Below, in pieces: positions 1-4,863 of a DNA stretch of 10,935 nucleotides; the stretch's first letter is position 1; every line of letters starts with the position of its first letter. This stretch comes from DATDSR01 sp036517855 (GTDB taxonomy: Bacteria > Patescibacteriota > Minisyncoccia > Phycocordibacterales > DATDSR01). Made by a program: the position numbers and the translations under genes. Under the pieces are notes generated by a model. That model saw nothing but the letters and a program-made list of their open reading frames with translations, had not been told where the DNA came from and searched no databases. Where the stretch lies: contig DATDSR010000020.1 in NCBI GenBank assembly GCA_036517855.1, positions 1 to 10,935 of the forward strand, in the 5' to 3' direction.

Positions 1-39
1 CCGCCGCCTTTCTATTTCGCAAGTTTTGCATTTTGCCCT

Positions 40-68
40 TTGACTTTTGCATTTGGGTACGCTAGCAT
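40..68 (+). promoter_or_regulatory. rpmF promoter, probably leaderless
   Basis: A -35 box TTGACT (40-45) is followed by a 17-nt spacer and a -10 box TAGCAT (63-68). Six bases separate the -10 box from the ATG of rpmF at 75, so the expected transcription start falls on the start codon and no Shine-Dalgarno site can fit. The match to consensus is good at -35 (5/6) and moderate at -10 (4/6). Confidence 0.55.
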
Positions 69-74
69 TGATTC

Positions 75-296
75 ATGTCAGTAAGGATGCGACATACGAA
101 GAGTCACACGGCTAACCGCCGCTCTCACCACGCTTTAACCAGCGTGCAGTTGAGTAAGTGCGGTAACTGTGGTGCCCCACATATGCCGCACCGCATGTGC
201 GCTAATTGCGGCTTCTATAATGGCCGACAAGTGGTGGATGTGCTGGCAAAGACGGCCAAGCGCGAGAAGAAAGCGAAGGCCAAGGCAGGGAAGTAA
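75..296 (+). CDS. rpmF: Large ribosomal subunit protein bL32
   Basis: A 73-residue protein with the layout of bL32, a small structural protein of the 50S subunit. The N-terminus is basic and rich in Arg, Lys and His with no leader. A zinc-ribbon follows with two CxxC pairs (C29/C32 and C42/C45), and the C-terminal tail is Lys/Ala-rich. The four-cysteine form is the zinc-binding version of L32. The start at 75 gives the expected N-terminus and sits directly behind a -10 box, which suggests a leaderless message. It is the first gene of a plus-strand run followed by the nusB fusion 71 bp later, with a hairpin between them. Length and motifs are normal for the family. Confidence 0.93.
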   Translation: MSVRMRHTKSHTANRRSHHALTSVQLSKCGNCGAPHMPHRMCANCGFYNGRQVVDVLAKTAKREKKAKAKAGK

Positions 297-300
297 AGCA

Positions 301-333
301 GAAGCCAGACCTCCCACGAGGAGGACTGGCTTC
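301..333 (+). repeat. Intergenic hairpin between rpmF and nusB
   Basis: Arms GAAGCCAG (301-308) and CTGGCTTC (326-333) enclose a second stem CCTCC (310-314)/GGAGG (320-324) with a 5-nt loop and one A.A mismatch. No T-run follows, so it is not a classic intrinsic terminator. It could be an attenuator, a processing site or a dispersed repeat; L32 and NusB may need different expression levels. Confidence 0.6.
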
Positions 334-367
334 GGGAAGAGTAAGGAAGAGTACATTTTAAAATCAA

Positions 368-1294
368 ATGGCGAATAGGCACCTATCGCGCTCCATAGCA
401 CTACAGGCGCTCTTTGAGTGGGATTTTATCACTGCTCATAAAAACAAAGTTGATGAGGTTGTTTTGCGTCTCATAAATGAATTTGGCGAAGGAGCCGAGA
501 AGGAGTTTATAGTAAAACTCGTTAGGGGCATTTTAAAAAAGAGGGAGGTTCTCGACACTATCATTGCTAAGGCTGCCAAAGATTGGCCGCTTGACCAGAC
601 CCCGCTTGTGGACCGAAATGTCTTGAGACTTGGTTTGTACGAGCTTCTTTTCGCGAGCAAAGAGGAGGTGCCAGCCCGCGTTGCTATCAATGAAGCCATT
701 GAGCTTGCTAAGAGTTTCGGTGGCGAACGTTCAGGCAAGTTTATTAACGGGGTGCTCGGCACTATCTACAAGGAGATGGGCGAGCCAGGCAAAGATGACT
801 TGCCTAAGAAGAAGACTCGGTATAAACGCAAAGAGGATTTAACACCTGAAGAAAAAGAGAAACTGCCACTCAAGAAGTTGGTGGGTGCGGTTGTGTATTG
901 CAAAGACACCAAAAAGCAAGTCAGGCTTGCCTTCGTTCACGATGTCTTCGGCTACTGGACGCTTAGCAAAGGTGGAGTGGAGGAGGATGAGGATGAGGCC
1001 GTTGCCGTGGTGCGTGAGATTAAGGAAGAGATGAGTTTGGATATCACAAACGATGCCACGATTGGAGTAAACGAGTATGTAGCCACCGATCCAGAGCGGG
1101 GCAATATAAGGAAGAGGGTAACCTACTTCCTGGCCAATGCAAGCAACCCAGATGCTATCAAATTACCGCCTGAAAGTGGTGGTCTTGATGACGCGAAGTG
1201 GTTTACCCTGAGCGAAGTCGAAGGGCTGAAGACTTACCCTGACGTGCGGCCCATCATTGAGAAGGGGCTTGCCGAACTCGCTAAGAAAGTGTAG
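368..1294 (+). CDS. nusB: NusB antitermination factor fused to a Nudix hydrolase domain
   Basis: The protein has 308 residues, about twice the length of NusB. Residues 1-137 are NusB-like: an N-terminal RSIALQALFEWDF helix and a VDRNVLRLGLYELLF helix (81-95) followed by INEAIELAKSFG. NusB binds boxA RNA with S10 in transcription antitermination, mainly on rRNA operons. A Lys/Glu-rich linker (about 138-170) leads to a Nudix domain (170-300). Its Nudix box runs from G202 through E208 to R216-E217 and E220-E221, and fits GX5EX7REUXEEXGU except that the final Gly is Ser223. The metal-binding Glu residues are kept, so hydrolase activity is plausible, but the substrate cannot be read from sequence. 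No clear Shine-Dalgarno site precedes ATG 368. The stop lies 9 bp before rnc, so the two are probably co-transcribed. Segment 1206-1225 matches a repeat also found in trmD. Confidence 0.9.
   Translation: MANRHLSRSIALQALFEWDFITAHKNKVDEVVLRLINEFGEGAEKEFIVKLVRGILKKREVLDTIIAKAAKDWPLDQTPLVDRNVLRLGLYELLFASKEEVPARVAINEAIELAKSFGGERSGKFINGVLGTIYKEMGEPGKDDLPKKKTRYKRKEDLTPEEKEKLPLKKLVGAVVYCKDTKKQVRLAFVHDVFGYWTLSKGGVEEDEDEAVAVVREIKEEMSLDITNDATIGVNEYVATDPERGNIRKRVTYFLANASNPDAIKLPPESGGLDDAKWFTLSEVEGLKTYPDVRPIIEKGLAELAKKV
1206..1225 (-). repeat. 20-bp repeat inside the Nudix domain, second copy in trmD
   Basis: Read on the minus strand this 20-mer matches trmD 9376-9395 at 19 of 20 positions; the only difference is T versus C in the middle. 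The outer CCCT/AGGG ends are complementary. On the plus strand it encodes residues TLSEVEG of the Nudix domain, where it fits without obvious extra length. Confidence 0.55.
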
Positions 1295-1303
1295 AAGATA
1301 TAT

Positions 1304-2005
1304 ATGAGCGAAATTTTGGAGCGCCTCGTCGCCCTCGAAAAGCGGATTAAATATGTGTTTAAGAATAAGGACAACCTTGTCCAGGCCTTTACCCATCGCT
1401 CGTACTTAAATGAGAACAAACAATTTGAACTGGCCCACAACGAGCGGCTCGAGTTCCTGGGTGATGCCGTGCTCGAGCTTGTGACCACCGAGTTTCTCTA
1501 TAACACATACCCCGATAAAACCGAGGGTGAGCTCACAAGTATACGTGCTGCTCTGGTGAACACTGTGAGCATAGCCGCCGCGGGCAAGGAGCTTGGTATG
1601 GGCGAGTACTTGTTGCTCTCCAAAGGCGAGGCCAAAGACACGGGCCGGGCGCGTGGAGTGATACTTGCAAATACTTTCGAAGCGCTTGTGGGCGCTATTT
1701 ACTTAGATGGGGGATACAAAGCGGCTGAGAAGTTCCTCGATCACTTTTTGCTCGACCGAGTGGGCGAGATTGTGGCGCGCAGTTTGTGGCAAGATCCAAA
1801 GAGTGTGCTCCAAGCCAAAGCTCAAGAGTTTGAAGGCAAGACTCCAATTTACAAAACCATCCGTGCCGTCGGCCCCGACCACGCCAAAACATTTACCGTG
1901 GGAGTCCACATCGGCGATAAACTAGTATCCAAAGGTTCGGGCCCGTCAAAGCAAGAAGCCGAACAAGTCGCCGCCAAGAGTGCATTAGCACTCAAGAAAT
2001 GGTAA
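1304..2005 (+). CDS. rnc: Ribonuclease III
   Basis: A 233-residue, full-length RNase III. The catalytic domain carries the signature NERLEFLGD (46-54) with acidic residues E47, E50 and D54, and a second active-site segment ILANTFEALVGAIYLD (120-135) with E126. The C-terminal double-stranded RNA-binding domain spans about 163-233 and ends in the GSGPSKQEAEQVAAKSAL helix. The enzyme cleaves double-stranded RNA in a Mg-dependent way, in rRNA precursor and mRNA processing. The position usually held by Asp (E. coli D114) is Asn123 here; the other metal ligands are intact, so it is probably active. It starts 9 bp after the nusB fusion with no Shine-Dalgarno site, consistent with one transcription unit. 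Confidence 0.95.
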   Translation: MSEILERLVALEKRIKYVFKNKDNLVQAFTHRSYLNENKQFELAHNERLEFLGDAVLELVTTEFLYNTYPDKTEGELTSIRAALVNTVSIAAAGKELGMGEYLLLSKGEAKDTGRARGVILANTFEALVGAIYLDGGYKAAEKFLDHFLLDRVGEIVARSLWQDPKSVLQAKAQEFEGKTPIYKTIRAVGPDHAKTFTVGVHIGDKLVSKGSGPSKQEAEQVAAKSALALKKW

Positions 2006-2013
2006 TGAATATC

Positions 2014-2104
2014 ACTCACCCTGCCCTCTCTCATAAACGAGAGAGGGTCTTAGGATTCCACCTCTCTTATCTATAAGAGAGGTCCAGACAAAGTCGGGGT
2101 GAGT
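2014..2104 (+). repeat. Three-way-junction inverted repeat between rnc and smc
   Basis: An outer stem ACTCACCC (2014-2021)/GGGTGAGT (2097-2104) encloses two perfect hairpins: CCCTCTCTC/GAGAGAGGG (2024-2047, 6-nt loop) and ACCTCTCTTAT/ATAAGAGAGGT (2060-2083, 2-nt gap). The 91-nt unit fills almost all of the rnc-smc gap and its 3' part overlaps the smc promoter. There is no T-run, so it is more likely a dispersed structured repeat or processing site than a standard terminator. Confidence 0.7.
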
Positions 2105-2113
2105 TGCTATGAT
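2085..2113 (+). promoter_or_regulatory. smc promoter, leaderless geometry
   Basis: CAGACA (2085-2090) lies 17 nt before TATGAT (2108-2113). The ATG of smc is at 2120, six bases after the -10 box, which is the expected transcription start. The same geometry is seen at rpmF. The -35 box is weak (4/6) and the -10 box good (5/6). Confidence 0.55.
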
Positions 2114-2119
2114 ATAGGC

Positions 2120-4288
2120 ATGCGATTGAAACGTTTAGAGATAAATGGGTTTAAGAGTTTTGGGAAGAAGACTGCTTTTGACTTTGATTCGCCCATCACG
2201 GCTATTGTGGGGCCGAATGGTTCGGGTAAGTCGAATGTGGCCGAGAGTTTGCGTTGGGTGCTGGGCGAACAGTCGATGAAGAGTTTGCGCGGCAAGCGTG
2301 GTGAGGATTTGATATTTAGTGGTTCTAACTCGGCCCCACGGCAAAATAGGGCGAGCGTGTCGCTTGTGTTTGATAATTCCTCGACTGCGCTCGGAACGGG
2401 TGCCCGGCCATTCCCTGGCATCGAGTTCGACGAGGTGGCATTTGAGCGGGAGGTACAGCGTGATGGAAGTAATACATATTCTGTAAATGGTTCGCAAGTG
2501 CGTTTGCGTGATGTGATGGAACTTTTGAGTGCTGTGTCGCTTGGTCCATCGGGCCACCACATAATCTCGCAGGGTGAGGCTGACCGTGTGCTTAACGCTA
2601 ACCCACGCGAACGGCGGGAGATACTTGAGGAGGCGTTGGGTCTGAAGATTTACCAATTCAAGATTGCCGAGAGTAGCAAGCGTTTGGAAAAGACGCAAGA
2701 GAATGTGAAGCAAGTTGAGAGCCTGCGCCGAGAGATTGCGCCGCATTTAAAGTTTTTGAAAAAGCAGGTTGAAGAGGCGCAAAAGGTGGTGGCGATGAAG
2801 GATGAGCTCGCAATGCTCGCTGTTGAATATTTCGTAGCCGAAGGCGCGTACTTGGATGAACTCGAGCGGGGTATCAAAAGCGAAACGCATACATCGCGCG
2901 AGAAGTTGGTGCATGTAGAGAAAGAATTGAGCGCCGCCCGCAGAGCCCTTGAAGAGGCGGATCGAGAAACTGGAGGTAAGAATCCGAAGCTCACCGAACT
3001 TGAGAACGCTATCGCAAATGCGCGTAAAGATAAAGACGAGGCCTCGCGTTTGCTTGGTCGCCTAGAGGGCAAGATTGAGAGCACTAAAGTTGAGGAGTTT
3101 GTACTCGTGGATAAAACTACGGGTAAGCATAGTTGTCGGTATTGTGGACAGGAGATTCAGAGGTCGGACCTTAAGGGGTCCCAAGGTCCGACCTCGGGGT
3201 CCGGACACCTACTGGAGGAGAAGGCAAAACTTGAAAATAAACTTCACGAACTTTCAAAGAAGGAAAAAGAATTAATAGACGAACTTGATGCCCTGCGCGT
3301 GGCCCTCTCTAGCAAGAGCGAGGAGGCCCGCGTGGCCGAACGGCGTTTGTACGAACTTAAGAGCGAGGAGGCAAGTGTGCGAGCCGAACTTGAGAAGCTC
3401 GCCTTGCGCGAGAGCAGTTATAAGAATGAGAAGGAGGTCTTTGCCCGTGACGCCCACGAAGTCTCGATGCTAACTGGCAAAAACGTGTTAGGTGGGGCCG
3501 GAGGCGAGGCCTCGGGTAAGTCCGGAGACCTCGCCTCGGGTACAAGGGAAGCACAGCAAGACAAGCGCAAGAGATTAGAGCGCTTGAAAATTAAAGTTGA
3601 GGATGCTGGTGGGGTGGGTACTGACGTAGTGCGGGAGTTTGAGGAGACGAGCGCGCGCGATGAGCACTTGGCCACCGAGTTGGCAGATTTGGAAAAGAGT
3701 GCCACTTCGCTTACCCAACTTATGAGTGAATTGCGCGAGACTTTGGAAGTTAAATTTAAGACTGGCCTGAATGCCGTGAATGAAGAATTTGATAAATACT
3801 TCGCGCAACTTTTCGGTGGCGGCAAGGCGGCACTCTCGGTGCTCAAGATGGAAAAGAGGGAAAAAATAATTATAGACGGTGAAGAAATGGAGGTTGAGGC
3901 TGAGAGTGCAGACGAATCTCCCTCTGAAAGCCAGTGGGGCATAGATATTACAGTTAGTCTGCCGAAAAAGAAGATTAAGGGGTTGGAAATGCTTAGTGGC
4001 GGCGAGCGGGCCCTTACTTCCATCGCGCTTATCTTTGCCCTGTCACAAGTGAACCCACCGCCCTTTCTCGTGCTCGACGAAACGGACGCGGCTCTCGATG
4101 AGGCCAACTCTCGCCGCTATGGCGAGATCCTCTCTCTCCTCTCAAGCAAATCCCAACTCATCGTCATTACTCACAACCGCGAAACAATGAGCCACGCTCA
4201 AGTGCTCTACGGCGTAACAATGAGCGCCGACAGTATCTCCAAACTCCTTTCAATAAGGTTCGAGGAGGCCCAGGTGTTTGCAAAGTAA
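2120..4288 (+). CDS. smc: Half-length SMC-like ATPase with a central CxxC motif
   Basis: A 722-residue ABC-type ATPase; bacterial SMC is usually near 1,150-1,200. The N-terminal head has Walker A GPNGSGKS (31-38) followed by SMC-typical WVLGEQSMKSLRGKRGEDLIFSGS. Coiled coils cover about 180-335 and 363-445, with a second helical stretch at 475-560. The C-terminal head has the signature LSGGER (625-630), Walker B FLVLDETDAALDEAN (649-663) and a THN H-loop (684-686), and ends in the SMC-like SISKLLSIRFEEA. The midpoint lacks a recognisable SMC hinge and instead carries HSCRYCGQEI with C339/C342, like the Rad50 zinc hook. Two palindromic insertions fall at residues 347-363 and about 456-475. Start 2120 is preferred over an upstream GTG (2099) because MRLKRLEINGFKSF is the family N-terminus. 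A role in chromosome organisation, or DNA repair, is inferred. Confidence 0.88.
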   Translation: MRLKRLEINGFKSFGKKTAFDFDSPITAIVGPNGSGKSNVAESLRWVLGEQSMKSLRGKRGEDLIFSGSNSAPRQNRASVSLVFDNSSTALGTGARPFPGIEFDEVAFEREVQRDGSNTYSVNGSQVRLRDVMELLSAVSLGPSGHHIISQGEADRVLNANPRERREILEEALGLKIYQFKIAESSKRLEKTQENVKQVESLRREIAPHLKFLKKQVEEAQKVVAMKDELAMLAVEYFVAEGAYLDELERGIKSETHTSREKLVHVEKELSAARRALEEADRETGGKNPKLTELENAIANARKDKDEASRLLGRLEGKIESTKVEEFVLVDKTTGKHSCRYCGQEIQRSDLKGSQGPTSGSGHLLEEKAKLENKLHELSKKEKELIDELDALRVALSSKSEEARVAERRLYELKSEEASVRAELEKLALRESSYKNEKEVFARDAHEVSMLTGKNVLGGAGGEASGKSGDLASGTREAQQDKRKRLERLKIKVEDAGGVGTDVVREFEETSARDEHLATELADLEKSATSLTQLMSELRETLEVKFKTGLNAVNEEFDKYFAQLFGGGKAALSVLKMEKREKIIIDGEEMEVEAESADESPSESQWGIDITVSLPKKKIKGLEMLSGGERALTSIALIFALSQVNPPPFLVLDETDAALDEANSRRYGEILSLLSSKSQLIVITHNRETMSHAQVLYGVTMSADSISKLLSIRFEEAQVFAK
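3160..3195 (+). repeat. In-frame palindromic element in smc (QRSD/GPT type)
   Basis: Perfect 13-bp arms (3160-3172 and 3183-3195) flank a 10-nt loop; each arm holds GGTCGGACC or its complement. A short GTCCGGAC palindrome follows at 3199-3206. The element is translated as QRSDLKGSQGPTSGSGH directly after the CxxC motif. It resembles the rnr element at 6818-6850 in both DNA and peptide. Confidence 0.75.
3501..3537 (+). repeat. Second in-frame inverted repeat in smc
   Basis: GAGGCGAGG (3501-3509) and CCTCGCCTC (3529-3537) form a 9-bp stem with a 19-nt loop that itself contains TCCGGA. The product is a Gly/Ser/Ala-rich stretch (about 458-474) that breaks the coiled-coil pattern. Confidence 0.6.
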
Positions 4289-4294
4289 CATCTC

Positions 4295-4390
4295 GGAGTT
4301 CGCTGCAAAAACCCTCACGATATTCGCCCGGGTGGCGAATTCGCTTTCTCGCCCCGTCGGGCTGTGAAAGGGTATTTTGCAGCGAACTCC
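4295..4390 (+). repeat. 96-nt multi-branched inverted repeat after smc
   Basis: Perfect 16-bp outer arms GGAGTTCGCTGCAAAA (4295-4310) and TTTTGCAGCGAACTCC (4375-4390) continue into ACCCT/AGGGT (4311-4315/4369-4373) and CAC/GTG. They enclose two hairpins: ATTCGCC/GGCGAAT (4322-4340) and GCCC/GGGC (4351-4362). An alternative stem GGGTATT (4370-4376)/AATACCC (4394-4400) competes with the outer stem. It starts 6 bp after the smc stop and may end the smc transcript, or be a mobile structured repeat. There is no open reading frame in it. Confidence 0.7.
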
Positions 4391-4421
4391 TCGAATACCC
4401 GAAAAGCTACCTTTCGATAAA

Positions 4422-4450
4422 TTGACATTCGGAAGTTTTTCGAGTAGCTT
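4422..4450 (+). promoter_or_regulatory. Promoter of the 4471 gene
   Basis: A perfect -35 box TTGACA (4422-4427) lies 17 nt before TAGCTT (4445-4450), a poor -10 box (3/6). Transcription would start near 4457, just before the GGAGGTGA Shine-Dalgarno site (4458-4465). The region also holds a stem AAGCTAC (4404-4410)/GTAGCTT (4444-4450) that covers the -10 box, possibly a control element. Confidence 0.4.
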
Positions 4451-4470
4451 CTTGCTTGGAGGTGAGTTAA

Positions 4471-4806
4471 ATGCCCAAAACGGCACGAGGTAGCATCGCA
4501 GTTAAGATGACCAAGAGTGAGATTGCGGCCGCAATCTTGAGCCCGTTCAAGACCAATATCTACATTGTCTGCGGCGGACTGACATCTCCGTCAAACCCGG
4601 AGCAATGGCGGCATAGACTCATAGAACTTGAGGCAACAGTCGGTGCTCTTGCTCAAGGCTTGAGAAAGGTCGGGGAGCTTAACCAACTCGAGGCGCTGTT
4701 GGTTGAGGCTCAATCTTCTCTGCAAGAAGGTGGCCATACCGGAGAGGATGATTCCTTAATTTGGGTCACCCGCATGCTCGACTGGGTCAGACGCATGGCG
4801 AGCTGA
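4471..4806 (+). CDS. Small hypothetical protein (111 aa)
   Basis: I do not recognise this 111-residue protein. The N-terminus is basic (residues 1-15), followed by a short hydrophobic segment around 17-38 that contains Cys34 and is too broken for a clear membrane helix. An amphipathic Leu/Glu-rich helical region covers about 48-86, and the C-terminus is Trp/Arg-containing (W98, W105). No catalytic motif is visible. The start is set by a strong Shine-Dalgarno site GGAGGTGA (4458-4465) eight bases before ATG, unlike the core genes nearby. It is flanked by a structured repeat upstream and a GC-rich hairpin downstream, and rnr converges on it. It looks like a stand-alone accessory cassette. Confidence 0.72.
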   Translation: MPKTARGSIAVKMTKSEIAAAILSPFKTNIYIVCGGLTSPSNPEQWRHRLIELEATVGALAQGLRKVGELNQLEALLVEAQSSLQEGGHTGEDDSLIWVTRMLDWVRRMAS

Positions 4807-4828
4807 TGTGGTTACCGCACAACGCAAG

Positions 4829-4854
4829 GGGCGGGGGCAGCAGTGCCCTCGCCC
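4829..4854. terminator. GC-rich hairpin between convergent genes
   Basis: GGGCGGGGGCA (4829-4839) pairs with TGCCCTCGCCC (4844-4854) through a 4-nt loop, with one G.T pair. It lies between the 4471 gene and the convergent rnr, so it could end transcripts from both sides. Neither side has a convincing T-run, so efficiency is uncertain. Confidence 0.45.
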
Positions 4855-4863
4855 TGAAATGAT

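Noticed and set aside
2099..2119. Upstream GTG start for smc
   Set aside because: It would lie inside the repeat and before the likely transcription start; the ATG at 2120 gives the conserved SMC N-terminus.
2135..2746. Long minus-strand frames opposite the smc head
   Set aside because: They mirror the conserved Walker A region of smc and have no recognisable domain or upstream signal.
3418..4107. A 229-codon minus-strand frame opposite the smc C-terminal half
   Set aside because: Serine-rich shadow of the SMC coiled coil and signature region; no start signal or domain.
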